In this document: positions 17,371-25,989 of the stretch, piece by piece | Layout: each line of letters starts with the position of its first letter | Numbering within the stretch: the first letter of the stretch is position 1 | The notes under the pieces: model-generated | Database searches by the model: none | What the model saw: only the letters and a program-made list of their open reading frames with translations | What the model was told of the DNA's origin: nothing | NCBI RefSeq assembly: GCF_002159845.1 | Contig: NZ_NFJK01000007.1 | Location: 93,501-157,500 of the forward strand | Direction of reading: 5' to 3' | Length of the DNA: 64,000 nucleotides | DNA from: Anaeromassilibacillus sp. An250 | Lineage (GTDB): Bacteria > Bacillota > Clostridia > Oscillospirales > Acutalibacteraceae | Program-made: the position numbers and the translations under genes

Positions 17371-18165
17371 TCATTGGGACAACCCTAATACCCGCTGGGC
17401 ATTCTTATAATAAATATTTTCTTTTTCGCGATCGGTCAAATGGGTGCGCTCGATGAATGCAAATTCGTCGCAAGAACGGCTCCACGGGCAATCGCTGGCG
17501 AACAGGACGCGCTCAGACCCATGCTTGGAGACCAGGCGCTCAAACTGCTCCGGGGAGCACAGGCGGGCGGACATCGCGGTGTCGATGTAAAGCGGTAAGC
17601 CGGCGACATACTCTTCCGCCTCCTGATAGCGTGCCATCCCGCCCATATGCGCGGCAATCACTGTCATATGCGGGAAGAGCTTGACCACTTTGGCCACTGC
17701 CTGCGGCGTGGCGTGAATCAAATCAGGGGAGAGGGGGTCCCAGCCCGTGTGGAACGTTACAGGCAATCCCAGGGAGGAGATGGCATCATAGATCGGGAAC
17801 ATTTTGGGATCGTCAATGAGAAAGCCCTGGTAATCCGGATGTAGCTTTACCCCATATAGGCCGAGGTCCTTAATCCGTTGCAGCTCGTCGAGTGCGTCCG
17901 GCGCGTCGGGATGGACGGAACCGAAGCCATAGATGGTAGGATCATCGATCGAAGCGGCCCAATTGTTGACTACGGTCTGTTGGGTCGGCTTGGTGGCGAT
18001 GTTCATCGCCATGGCCGCATCGACGCCCCAGCTCTTCAGTTTTTCCTTTGTATCGGATAGGGTGCCGTTTGTAAAATAGGGGCTTTTGCAGATGTTGGCG
18101 AGATTGGTCAACGCTTTTTGGGCGATTTTTTCGGAAAACATGTGAACATGTGCATCAATCAGCAT
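17371..18165 (-). CDS. Amidohydrolase family 2 (TIM-barrel metal-dependent hydrolase)
   Basis: A 264-residue amidohydrolase of the ACMSD/uronate-isomerase-like group. The HxH motif is at the start (MLIDAHVHMF, His6 and His8). The other metal or catalytic residues are in GVKLHPDYQ near 115-123, VTFHTGWDP near 145, VIAAHMGG near 180 and FASDCPW near 228 (Asp). The start ATG 18165 follows AGGAG at 7 bases. It is directly downstream of the rpsF-ssb-rpsR terminator. Such genes in Firmicutes are usually of unknown substrate, with hydrolase or decarboxylase activity possible. Confidence 0.85.
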   Translation of the reverse strand: MLIDAHVHMFSEKIAQKALTNLANICKSPYFTNGTLSDTKEKLKSWGVDAAMAMNIATKPTQQTVVNNWAASIDDPTIYGFGSVHPDAPDALDELQRIKDLGLYGVKLHPDYQGFLIDDPKMFPIYDAISSLGLPVTFHTGWDPLSPDLIHATPQAVAKVVKLFPHMTVIAAHMGGMARYQEAEEYVAGLPLYIDTAMSARLCSPEQFERLVSKHGSERVLFASDCPWSRSCDEFAFIERTHLTDREKENIYYKNAQRVLGLSQ

Positions 18166-18250
18166 GACAAAACTCCTGTTCTGAAAGGACAGCGGCCTGT
18201 ATTCCAAAAGGTTTTCAGAGGGAAGAAGGAAACAGACCTGTCCGGGATTA

Positions 18251-18283
18251 CAAAAAAGATGCGGGCGCAGCGCACCCGCATCT
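18251..18283 (-). terminator. Intrinsic terminator of rpsF-ssb-rpsR
   Basis: Stem AAGATGCGGG/CCCGCATCTT with T6 after it on the minus strand, 42 bases beyond the rpsR stop. Confidence 0.9.
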
Positions 18284-18324
18284 TCCATATGCAAAGCTAA
18301 TATAGCTTGCCATATTTTGTTTTA

Positions 18325-18585
18325 TCAGTCGCTGCTGAACGGGAGCAACGCAAGATGACGGGCGCGCTTAATCGCTACCGTCAGCTGACGCTGATGGCGC
18401 GCGCAAGTGCCGGTTACTCTGCGGGGCAGAATCTTTGCTCTCTCAGAGATAAAACGGCGCAGTTTTGCGACATCCTTGTAATCGATGGTTTCAATTTTGT
18501 CTACGCAGAAGCTGCAAACCTTTTTGCGGCCTTTGCGTCCACCCGGACGGCGGTTATCGCGCTCGGGTCTATCACCGTATGCCAT
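18325..18585 (-). CDS. rpsR: 30S ribosomal protein bS18
   Basis: Small-subunit ribosomal protein S18, 86 residues, which pairs with S6 on the platform of the 30S subunit. Typical core: KKVCSFC (Cys24, Cys27), [41 protein letters not shown]. The cysteines suggest a zinc-binding (C+) form. It is last in the rpsF-ssb-rpsR operon. Confidence 0.98.
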   Translation of the reverse strand: MAYGDRPERDNRRPGGRKGRKKVCSFCVDKIETIDYKDVAKLRRFISERAKILPRRVTGTCARHQRQLTVAIKRARHLALLPFSSD

Positions 18586-18626
18586 AACGGAAACCTCCTT
18601 TTTTCAGTCTTTTCAGTCAAATGGAA

Positions 18627-19118
18627 TTAGAACGGCAGATCATCGTCGGAGGGGATCTCCTCAAAATCACCCGTATTGCCGCTTGTGTAAGCGGGAGCGG
18701 GCTGTTCTGGGATCGGCTCCATTCTGGAGTGATAATTGTTCTCGTAGTTGCCACCGCCATAATTTCCTGCCGCGTAACCGCCTCCAGCGGAGGAATCACG
18801 CTTTGGCTCGGCAAAATGGACGTTGTCCGCAACGATTTCGAAGGCTTTGCGCTTATTGCCCTGGCTATCCGTGTAGGTGCGGGTCTGAATCGAACCCTGT
18901 ACAGCCACCAGCTGCCCCTTGCGGAAGTATTTGCATACAAAATCCGCGGTGCTCCGCCAAGCGACAATATCGATGAAATCGGTCTGCCGGTCGGAACCGG
19001 CCTTTACATACGAACGGTCCACAGCGAGTGTAAAACTCGTCACAGAAATATCGTTGGCCGTATGGCGCAACTCTGGGTCAGCCACAAGGCGGCCCATCAA
19101 AACAGCAACATTGAGCAT
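18627..19118 (-). CDS. ssb: Single-stranded DNA-binding protein
   Basis: SSB of 163 residues. OB-fold at 1-105 (MLNVAVLMGRLVADPELR, YVKAGSDRQTDFIDIVAW, FRKGQLVAVQGSIQTRTY), a Gly/Asn/Tyr-rich disordered linker (GGYAAGNYGGGNYENNYH), and the acidic partner-binding tip EEIPSDDDLPF at the C-terminus, so it is full length. It lies between rpsF and rpsR, the classic Firmicute arrangement, and is 5 bases from rpsF. Confidence 0.98.
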   Translation of the reverse strand: MLNVAVLMGRLVADPELRHTANDISVTSFTLAVDRSYVKAGSDRQTDFIDIVAWRSTADFVCKYFRKGQLVAVQGSIQTRTYTDSQGNKRKAFEIVADNVHFAEPKRDSSAGGGYAAGNYGGGNYENNYHSRMEPIPEQPAPAYTSGNTGDFEEIPSDDDLPF

Positions 19119-19123
19119 TCAGA

Positions 19124-19438
19124 TCACTCTTTCTTTGCCTTTTCCGGCTCTTTCTTGATGATCAAGGAACGAAGAACACCGTCGGTGATCTTGTAGATAC
19201 GGTCCAGTTCTGCGGTGAAGGCAGGCACGCTCGTGAAATCGATCAGAACATAATAGCCCTCCGCCTCTTTGTTGATGAGGTATGCAAGTCTGCGCTTGCC
19301 CCACTCATCCACGCCGTCGACCGTACCGTTTGCAGCGATCAGATCCTTGAACTTCTGGACCAAGGATGCGATGCCGTCCTCTCCCAACTTGGTGGAAAGA
19401 ATGAAAACGGTCTCATAGGAATTTGTTACTTCTGGCAT
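19124..19438 (-). CDS. rpsF: 30S ribosomal protein bS6
   Basis: Ribosomal protein S6, 104 residues: YETVFILSTKLGEDG, WGKRRLAYLINKEAEGYYVLIDF and a basic/acidic tail EPEKAKKE. The start ATG 19438 has a perfect AAGGAGGTG 7 bases upstream. It is first in the operon, behind a strong promoter and a structured leader. Confidence 0.98.
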   Translation of the reverse strand: MPEVTNSYETVFILSTKLGEDGIASLVQKFKDLIAANGTVDGVDEWGKRRLAYLINKEAEGYYVLIDFTSVPAFTAELDRIYKITDGVLRSLIIKKEPEKAKKE

Positions 19439-19518
19439 TGTATTGCACCTCCTTTTGGACGTTAGGCCCCGGATAGAACTTCCGGAGCAAGGATAGAAAG
19501 CCAAGAATATGGCTAACA
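19439..19518 (-). promoter_or_regulatory. Possible S6:S18 autoregulatory leader
   Basis: The roughly 80-base 5' leader of rpsF has a hairpin (minus strand CTCCGGA ... TCCGGGG, 19467-19487) rich in CCG, just before the ribosome site. Many bacterial rpsF leaders carry a CCG-containing stem-loop bound by S6:S18. The match here is by eye only. Confidence 0.45.
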
Positions 19519-19524
19519 GACATA

Positions 19525-19553
19525 ATTATAACAGCGATAAACCGATGCGTCAA
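19525..19553 (-). promoter_or_regulatory. Promoter of rpsF-ssb-rpsR
   Basis: Minus strand: TTGACG (19548-19553), a 17-base spacer, TATAAT (19525-19530), a near-consensus sigma-A promoter. It sits just downstream of galU and overlaps no gene. Confidence 0.85.
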
Positions 19554-19561
19554 CTAAAATT

Positions 19562-20437
19562 TTACAGGGTTTTGCTGATTTCCTTTAGATATGCCCGGAA
19601 AGCGCTTCCAATCTCTGGGTGCTGAAGCGCAACCTCGACCGAAGCCTGCATGATGCCGAGCTTATTGCCCATGTCGTAGCGTGTGCCGGTGAAATCCACC
19701 GCAACCATCCCTTTGTTGCGTGCCATGGTCCCCATCGCGTCGGTCAGCTGAATCTCCCCGCCGGCGCCGGGATTTGTGTTGTCCAAAATGTCGAAGATGT
19801 CCGGAGTCAGGACGCAGCGGCCCAGGATGGAAAACAGAGAAAGGATCTTATCCGGCGTGGGCTTTTCCACCATATCCGTACACTTATAGTAATTGTCGTG
19901 AATCGGCTCGACTTTCAGGGAGCTGTATTTTGTAATCGCTTCCGGCGTCACTTCCTTCACGCCCAACACACCGAGGCCGAACTCCTCGTAGGCGCGGATG
20001 AGCTGGCCGCAGGCCGGGTCCTCCCCGATGATGACGTCGTCGCCGTATAGGACGGCGAAGGGCTCGTTACCGACAAAGGAACGCGCGCAGTTGACGGCAT
20101 GTCCCAAGCCGCGCGTCTCCTTTTGGCGGACAAAATAGATATTGGCCATATGGGAGATGTCCACGATCTCTTTGAGAATCTTTTCCTTTTCCGGGCCTCC
20201 GCTGGTCAAACGCGCCTCCAATTCCGGGACGCGGTCGAAGTGGTCTTCAATTAGGCCCTTCCCGCGGTTGGTGATGATGAGGATGTCTGTGATGCCGGAG
20301 TGGACCGCCTCCTCAACGATGTATTGAATGGCAGGTTTGTCCACGATCGGGAGCATTTCCTTCGGCATGGATTTGGTGGCCGGAAGCACACGTGTGCCCA
20401 AGCCGGCAGCGGGGATAACGGCTTTTGTTACCTTCAC
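19562..20437 (-). CDS. galU: UTP-glucose-1-phosphate uridylyltransferase
   Basis: Makes UDP-glucose from UTP and glucose-1-phosphate. It is 291 residues, the normal length. The nucleotidyltransferase signature VIPAAGLGTRVLPATKSMPKE is at 7-27, with Lys ligand MLPIVDKPAIQYIVEEA after it, GDDVIIGE near 131 and PGAGGEIQLTDA near 218. GTG 20437 is the start, behind AAGGAGGA. UDP-glucose feeds cell-wall and surface sugars and galactose use. The gene is separate from the Wbp-type cluster 15 kb away. Confidence 0.96.
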   Translation of the reverse strand: MKVTKAVIPAAGLGTRVLPATKSMPKEMLPIVDKPAIQYIVEEAVHSGITDILIITNRGKGLIEDHFDRVPELEARLTSGGPEKEKILKEIVDISHMANIYFVRQKETRGLGHAVNCARSFVGNEPFAVLYGDDVIIGEDPACGQLIRAYEEFGLGVLGVKEVTPEAITKYSSLKVEPIHDNYYKCTDMVEKPTPDKILSLFSILGRCVLTPDIFDILDNTNPGAGGEIQLTDAMGTMARNKGMVAVDFTGTRYDMGNKLGIMQASVEVALQHPEIGSAFRAYLKEISKTL

Positions 20438-20554
20438 TGGGATTCCTCCTTAAAGTCATGATGGAACGTGCGTAGCGCCTGTGTTTTTCTGTCCTTAGCC
20501 TATGTGTAAAGAATCGCAGTATACTTTCCTGTGCGATGGGATTCTACTTTTCAT

Positions 20555-21637
20555 TTAATAGAGAAAGAGCTGAGGGAGATAAACCACAATCATATAACAA
20601 ATCAACAGACAGATGGCCAGGGAGGTGTTCACACCGCCGTGCAGCTGCAAACGGACGGCATAATCCGACGGGTCGGGGTTTTCCTCCCGGAGCGTGCGGA
20701 TTTTGCGGATACAGTGGTTCATATACATGCGGTTTCCATTGAATCCGACAAACAGCATGAGGGCAAACCGGAGCAGAGAGAGCAGGCTGGGGGCCCATAC
20801 CAAGAAAATCTGCCAGGGAGCCTGCTGCATCAGCAGCGCCATGAACTGGACCGACTGTTCCATGGTCGGGTAGGCGGCGTTGATATCCACGCCGACCTGC
20901 TGCATCAGATCCATAATGATAGGCGTGGCAAAGCGATAGGAGATAAAGGTGGAAAGCACATAGATCAGCAACATAATCCCCGTGAAAATGGCGCCCCATT
21001 TATATTGTTTGCGGTAAAGCATCCAACCGCCAGAGCAGAGAAACGCGGAAAAATTGAACCGGTTCCGATGGTAGCGCTTCCGGTTGACAAAGGCCGGAAT
21101 ATAATATTGGGGATTGGTTTGTACAAATTTCGCTGCATCGCCCGCCGTGACGCCGTCTCCGAGGGGTTCCTCCGGTCTAACGCCGCCCATAGGGTCGAAG
21201 GCGAACGGGTAAGGGCCGCTGTACGGGGCGTTTGGTGCGCCAGGGTTTTGATAGGGCGGGGAATTCGGCACGCCAGGATTCTGATAGGGAGAAGCATTGG
21301 GGTTCGGTGTCCCGTATGGGGAATACCCTCCATTTGGTGAGGCACCTTTGCTTGCTCCACCGCTTAACAGCTGACCACATTGGTCGCAAAACAGCGACTC
21401 ACGGGCGTTTTTCTTGCCGCAGCGTGGACAGATCTTCCCTTCGGCGCCCGTTTCCGTTTGCTTTTCCGGGGGCTTCCATGCATCCGGTGTTCCGTGCTTT
21501 TCTTGAAAAATACAATGTCCAGCTTGCTGATAGCAGGCACGATGATAAGGCGCGCCGCATTCCGGACAGACGACAATGTCGTCGTCAGAGGTAAACGGTT
21601 TGCCGCACACAGGGCATTTCAAACCGGTATAATCCAT
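20555..21637 (-). CDS. Zinc-finger membrane protein (prokaryotic RING-like + zinc ribbon + DUF2628-like)
   Basis: A 360-residue protein with three parts. The N-terminus has a RING-like set of Cys/His (CPVCGKPF, VVCPECGAPYHRACY, GHC) and a second zinc ribbon (CPRCGKKN ... CDQCGQLL) at about 68-90. Next is a low-complexity Pro/Asn/Gly/Tyr linker at about 95-155. The C-terminal half is a membrane domain with about three helices, opening NFSAFLCSGGWMLYRKQYKWG, a DUF2628-type pattern. The start is ATG 21637, behind AAGGAGGA. An in-frame ATG further up is not supported. Function unknown. The RING-like part (prokaryotic RING family 1) has been linked by others to protein sorting or ubiquitin-like systems, but nothing nearby supports that. 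Confidence 0.75.
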   Translation of the reverse strand: MDYTGLKCPVCGKPFTSDDDIVVCPECGAPYHRACYQQAGHCIFQEKHGTPDAWKPPEKQTETGAEGKICPRCGKKNARESLFCDQCGQLLSGGASKGASPNGGYSPYGTPNPNASPYQNPGVPNSPPYQNPGAPNAPYSGPYPFAFDPMGGVRPEEPLGDGVTAGDAAKFVQTNPQYYIPAFVNRKRYHRNRFNFSAFLCSGGWMLYRKQYKWGAIFTGIMLLIYVLSTFISYRFATPIIMDLMQQVGVDINAAYPTMEQSVQFMALLMQQAPWQIFLVWAPSLLSLLRFALMLFVGFNGNRMYMNHCIRKIRTLREENPDPSDYAVRLQLHGGVNTSLAICLLICYMIVVYLPQLFLY

Positions 21638-21829
21638 TCTGTGTCCTCCTTGTCGGGGCCCTTTTTGACCCACAGTCCATTAATATAGTATTCTATCGTT
21701 TTTTAGGAGAAACTGCAAGGTTTCCAAGGATAAGTTTTCAGCCTATTCACAGTTTTTCAAAAATACGGAAATCAAACGCATGGTTGGCTGGATGCCATCG
21801 CATTCAAGCGGAGAAAGGACCATACAAAA

Positions 21830-21862
21830 AACAGCCCTTGGGAAATTCCCAAGAGCTGCTTA
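21830..21862 (-). terminator. Intrinsic terminator of ptsH
   Basis: Ten-pair stem with one mismatch (minus strand AGCTCTTGGG/CCCAAGGGCT) followed by TTTTTTGT. Confidence 0.8.
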
Positions 21863-21877
21863 TTTTTCTATAAAAGA

Positions 21878-22135
21878 TTACAGGTTTTCCTTAAAAAATG
21901 CCTCCAGTGCAGGGGCAGCCGTATCCTCGTCTGCACCTTCCACACATACGGTGACAGTCTCGCCCTTCTTAGCCGCTAAGCCCATGACAGAGAAGATCTT
22001 TTTGGCGTCTCCACTTTTGTCGTCCTTCTTGATGGTGATCGTGCTGGCAAATTCCTTTGCCTTTTTGACAAGCAAACCTGCCGGTCTTGCATGGATGCCT
22101 TCCGCGTCGGTAATCACATACTGAAATTCCTTCAT
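21878..22135 (-). CDS. ptsH: HPr-like phosphocarrier protein of the PTS
   Basis: HPr, 85 residues, passes phosphate from enzyme I to sugar-specific EIIA domains. The active-site His15 is in GIHARPAG. The residue at position 46, which in Bacillus HPr is the regulatory Ser phosphorylated by HPr kinase, is Lys here (AKKIFSVMGL, Lys45-Lys46). The nearest Ser is 49. Start ATG 22135 has AAGGAG 9 bases upstream. It follows the fructose PTS operon but has its own strong promoter and terminator, so it can serve as the general HPr. Confidence 0.93.
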   Translation of the reverse strand: MKEFQYVITDAEGIHARPAGLLVKKAKEFASTITIKKDDKSGDAKKIFSVMGLAAKKGETVTVCVEGADEDTAAPALEAFFKENL

Positions 22136-22208
22136 CTTAAATATCTCCTTGTCTATCAATTGGTCCCAATGGCTCACAAGATGCCCAGAGGGACCTGTTA
22201 TTATTCTT

Positions 22209-22237
22209 ATTATAGAAGGAAAATTGGGCCGGGTCAA
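22209..22237 (-). promoter_or_regulatory. Promoter of ptsH
   Basis: Minus strand: TTGACC (22232-22237), a 17-base spacer, TATAAT (22209-22214). A GGTCCC/GGGACC leader hairpin lies between it and the ptsH ribosome site. Confidence 0.8.
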
Positions 22238-22343
22238 GGGATTCTAGCCGGGATTTTGCAGGGGATTGAAAAAAGTGCAGCAAGGCTGAAAACGGCCCAA
22301 TTTTGCTATTTGCTCTTCTTTTTGGAAAGCGAATCGTTGGAAA

Positions 22344-24266
22344 TTAGCGCCCTTCCTTGATCGGCTTTTTCAGCAGGGCCAAGAGGAGCATGGCGACGAC
22401 GGAGCCGATTAAGAGGGATACCAGGTACATGGGCCAATTTTGGACCACAGCGAACACGAAGATTCCACCATGCGGCGCCGGAAGCGTGCAGCCGAACAGC
22501 ATGGAGAGCGCACCGGCCACAGCGGAACCGACCACGCAGGACGGGATGACGCGCAGCGGATCGGAAGCGGCAAAGGGGATAACGCCTTCTGTGATGAACG
22601 AGAAGCCCATAATATAGTTGGTAACGGTTGTCTGGCGCTCTTTTTCGGTAAAGCGGTTTTTAAAGAACGTAGTGCACAGGGCAACGGCAAGCGGCGGAAC
22701 CATACCGCCGATCATCACGGCAGCCATAACGCCGGAGGAGACCGGGTCGCCGGCGGCGTTGATGAGGGAGGCTGTGCCAAATACATAAGCCGCTTTGTTG
22801 AACGGCCCGCCCATGTCGATGCTCATCATGCCGCCGACAATCGCGCCGAGGATGACGCCGCTGGTTGCGTTCAAGCTGGCCAGGGCATTGCTGATCCACA
22901 GATTCAGCGCTGACACAGGGGGATTGATGATAAACTGGATGATGACGCCAATCGCCAGGATGCCCACCACGGGATAGATCAGGACTGGTTTGGTCCCTTC
23001 CAGGGATTTCGGCAGCTTGGCGCAGAGCTTCTCCAGGCCGAGCATCAGATACCCGGCTATAAAGCCGGCGATCAATGCGCCGAGGAAACCGGAGCCGCCG
23101 GCGTTGGCCAATGCGCCGCCCACAAATCCTACCGCCAGTCCGGGGCGGTCCGCGATGCTCATGGAGATGAAGCCCGCGAGGATGGGCAGCATAAAGCCAA
23201 ACGCCGCGTTGCCGATGGTCTTAAAGAGCGCCGCCGCCGGGGAATTCATGCCGAAGTTGGCCGGGTCGCCGCCCGGGGCTAGGATGGTGTCGAGAAGGAA
23301 GGCGATTGCAATTAAGATGCCGCCGCCGATGACAAAGGGAAGCATGTTGGAGACGCCGTTCATCAGATGCTTGTAGATCTGGTGGCCGAGTCCCTCCTTC
23401 GCAGTGCTGGTTTCCGCCTGGGCATGGCCGCCCTGTGCGTGGAAAACCGGCGCTTTACCGTCGAGGATGATTTGGATCAATTCCTGCGGGCGGGAAATAC
23501 CATCAGACACCTGGGTTTGAACGACCGGCTTGCCGTCAAAACGGGGCATATCCACTTTTGTATCCGCAGCGACAATGATTCCGTCCGCAGCCGCGATTTC
23601 TGCCTGCGTCAAGACGTTTTTCTTGCCGCCGGAACCGTTGGTTTCCACCTTGATGGTCACGCCCATCTGCTTGGCCTTTTCCTCCAGGCTTTCCGCCGCC
23701 ATGTAGGTATGGGCAATTCCGGTCGGACAGGCCGTTACAGCGAGGATGCGGTAAGTACCCGGTGCGGCTTTTTTCGCCTCTTCCTCTTTTTTCTCCGTTT
23801 CCGCTACCTTCTTGTTTTCGGCTTCGTCCACCAAACGGAAAAATTCTTCTTTGTCCTTTGCGTCGATCAGGCCCTGGCGGAAATCGTCGTCCATCAGCAG
23901 GACGCTCAGACGCCCCAGAACGTCCAGATGGATATTGTCCTCCGTGTCCGGCGCGGCGATCAGGAAGAACAATTTGGCCGGTTCGCCGTCCAGGGAGTCA
24001 AAGTCCACGCCGTCGCGGACGACGATCACGGCAAGGCCCGCGCTTTTGACCGCTTTGGTTTTCGCGTGGGGAATGGCGACCCCCTCGCCAATTCCTGTGG
24101 AACCGATGGTTTCACGCTTTAAAACGCATTTTTTGTACTCTTCCTTGTCGAGTATATTTCCAGACCGCACCATCAGGTCCACCAGGAGGTCGATTGCCTC
24201 CGCTTTGCTTTTGGGGGTGGCATTCAGATCCATTGCGTCTTTGTTCAGAAGTTCCGTAATACGCAT
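22344..24266 (-). CDS. fruA: PTS fructose-specific transporter, EIIABC
   Basis: Imports fructose and phosphorylates it to fructose-1-phosphate. A 640-residue fusion in the order A-B-C: EIIA at 1-150 with His67 in GVAIPHAKT; an acidic/Ala linker; EIIB at about 172-270 with Cys180 in VTACPTGIAHT; and EIIC at about 300-640 with the usual eight-to-ten membrane segments. The start ATG 24266 follows AGGAGG. It lies between fruK (31 bases upstream) and ptsH. EIIA-B-C order and the fruK partner support fructose rather than mannitol or mannose. Confidence 0.95.
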   Translation of the reverse strand: MRITELLNKDAMDLNATPKSKAEAIDLLVDLMVRSGNILDKEEYKKCVLKRETIGSTGIGEGVAIPHAKTKAVKSAGLAVIVVRDGVDFDSLDGEPAKLFFLIAAPDTEDNIHLDVLGRLSVLLMDDDFRQGLIDAKDKEEFFRLVDEAENKKVAETEKKEEEAKKAAPGTYRILAVTACPTGIAHTYMAAESLEEKAKQMGVTIKVETNGSGGKKNVLTQAEIAAADGIIVAADTKVDMPRFDGKPVVQTQVSDGISRPQELIQIILDGKAPVFHAQGGHAQAETSTAKEGLGHQIYKHLMNGVSNMLPFVIGGGILIAIAFLLDTILAPGGDPANFGMNSPAAALFKTIGNAAFGFMLPILAGFISMSIADRPGLAVGFVGGALANAGGSGFLGALIAGFIAGYLMLGLEKLCAKLPKSLEGTKPVLIYPVVGILAIGVIIQFIINPPVSALNLWISNALASLNATSGVILGAIVGGMMSIDMGGPFNKAAYVFGTASLINAAGDPVSSGVMAAVMIGGMVPPLAVALCTTFFKNRFTEKERQTTVTNYIMGFSFITEGVIPFAASDPLRVIPSCVVGSAVAGALSMLFGCTLPAPHGGIFVFAVVQNWPMYLVSLLIGSVVAMLLLALLKKPIKEGR

Positions 24267-24297
24267 AACAAGTCCTCCTATTAAAAATCTCAAGCTA

Positions 24298-25200
24298 TTA
24301 CATGGTTTTTAAAAGCGCCCGGATGTCATCGCCGCTGGCCAGCCATTCCTGGAAGGCCGAGGCACTGCCGGCGGCCAGGCCGGTCTGAAACGCGGTTTCG
24401 TAGTTTTGCGAAGAGAGATAACCGGCAAGGAATCCGGCGACCATCGAGTCCCCCGCGCCAACCGAGTTGACCACATGGCCCTGCGGGGGCAAACGCTTGT
24501 GGATGCCGCCGCCTTCATCCACCAGGATGGCTCCGTCGCCCGCCATGGAAACCAGGACGTTGCGCGCACCCATCTGCTGAAGCTTTTGCGCGTGGGAGAT
24601 AATGGCCTCGTCCGTCGTAAGGTGCTGCCCAAAGAGTTCACCCAATTCGTGGTTGTTGGGCTTAATCAGGAAGGGCTGGTATTTTAAGACATTCCGAAGC
24701 AATTCCCCGGTGGCGTCCACCACGGCATGGATGTTCCGGCCCTGTAGATGCTCCAAAATTTTTTCGTAGATGTCGGCAGGCAGGGTGTTGGGGATGCTTC
24801 CGGCCAGGACCAAGCCGTCGCCATCGGAGAGGTTCTCCAGTTTTGAGAACAGGTCCTGTAAATTCTGCGGGCTGAGATGCGGGCCCTGTCCGTTGATTTC
24901 GCTCTCTTGTTCGGCTTTGATTTTGACATTGATCCGCGAAAACCCTTCCTGGACCTGGATGAAATCGTTGCGGCAGCCGCAGGCGTCAAGCAATCTCTGG
25001 ATTTCCGTTCCGGTAAAACCGGCGATAAACCCGAGTGCTGTGCTCTCAACCCCCAAGTTGCGCAGGACGATCGAGACATTGATCCCCTTACCGCCGGGAT
25101 AGAGCTCCTCTTTTGCTGTGCGGTTGACGCTGCCAAGTTCCAGGGTGGGGAGTTTTACAATGTAGTCGAGAGAGGGGTTGAATGTTACGGTATAGATCAT
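24298..25200 (-). CDS. fruK: 1-phosphofructokinase
   Basis: Phosphorylates fructose-1-phosphate to fructose-1,6-bisphosphate. A 300-residue PfkB-family sugar kinase: N-terminus MIYTVTFNPSLDYIV, substrate loop PGGKGINVSIVLRNLG near 36-51, and C-terminal GAGDSMVAGF near 248-257 with the catalytic Asp. The ATG overlaps the regulator stop by 4 bases and fruA follows 31 bases later, so the three genes form one operon. Confidence 0.95.
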   Translation of the reverse strand: MIYTVTFNPSLDYIVKLPTLELGSVNRTAKEELYPGGKGINVSIVLRNLGVESTALGFIAGFTGTEIQRLLDACGCRNDFIQVQEGFSRINVKIKAEQESEINGQGPHLSPQNLQDLFSKLENLSDGDGLVLAGSIPNTLPADIYEKILEHLQGRNIHAVVDATGELLRNVLKYQPFLIKPNNHELGELFGQHLTTDEAIISHAQKLQQMGARNVLVSMAGDGAILVDEGGGIHKRLPPQGHVVNSVGAGDSMVAGFLAGYLSSQNYETAFQTGLAAGSASAFQEWLASGDDIRALLKTM

Positions 25201-25967
25201 GAGGACGTTTGCTCCTTTCCAAGGTCTGTTTCAATCACGGTCGTGTGGGAGCGGAGTTGTTTATCCGGTAAAGCAGTTGTGATAACAGCGGCTTGGGATA
25301 GATCCGCGAAGATGACCGAATACAATTGATTGTATTTGGAGGGGTCCGCCAGCACATAGCGCTTGTTGCAGCGCTGGATGGCTTCGGTTTTCACGCGGGC
25401 CTCTTCGATGTCCGGGGTGCTGAATCCATCGCCGGCGCGCATGCCGTTTGTCCCGAAAAAGCCGATGGAAAAATGATACCGCTGAAGGCTGTGCACGGCT
25501 TCCGTCCCGACAATCGCCTCCGTGACCGCCTTGATCTTTCCCGATAGGATGTAAGCTTCCAGCCCTTTTTCCGCAAGCTTCCGCGCGTGGACAATTCCGT
25601 TCGTCACATAGACGGCGTCCTGTTCATGGAGGTAGTCGATCATCCGCTCGGTGGTAGTGCCTGCATCTAGGAACACAAAATCATTCTTATGTACCAGGGA
25701 GGCGGCACATTGCGCGATGCGGTTCTTTTCCTCCACATGGAGGTTGTGGCGGACAGAGGTTTTGTCCTCTGTCATCTGGTAGACGCCGTTGATGGAGGTA
25801 GCCCCGCCGTGGACCTTGGTCAGTTTTCCCATCCGGTGAAGCGCCGTCAGATCGCGCCGGATGGTGGATTCCGAGCTATTCAAGAGTTCCGTCAATTCCA
25901 AAACCGATACGGCCTTTTTTTCCTCCAGAAGTTTGAGAATGGCGGCATACCGTTCTTCTGTCAACAT
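25197..25967 (-). CDS. DeoR-family transcriptional regulator of the fructose operon
   Basis: A 256-residue DeoR/GlpR-type repressor. N-terminal winged helix-turn-helix at about 1-55 (MLTEERYAAILKLLEEKKAV ... SSESTIRRDLTALHRMGKL) followed by the sugar-phosphate-binding domain (VFLDAGTTTERMIDYL near 88, GFFGTNGM near 160). First gene of the operon with fruK and fruA. By family knowledge it would be released by fructose-1-phosphate. I start it at ATG 25967 because AAAGGA lies 10 bases upstream. An ATG 9 bases earlier sits too close to that site. Phased repeats over its promoter look like its operators. Confidence 0.92.
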   Translation of the reverse strand: MLTEERYAAILKLLEEKKAVSVLELTELLNSSESTIRRDLTALHRMGKLTKVHGGATSINGVYQMTEDKTSVRHNLHVEEKNRIAQCAASLVHKNDFVFLDAGTTTERMIDYLHEQDAVYVTNGIVHARKLAEKGLEAYILSGKIKAVTEAIVGTEAVHSLQRYHFSIGFFGTNGMRAGDGFSTPDIEEARVKTEAIQRCNKRYVLADPSKYNQLYSVIFADLSQAAVITTALPDKQLRSHTTVIETDLGKEQTSS

Positions 25968-25989
25968 TTCGATCATTTCCTTTGTTCAT

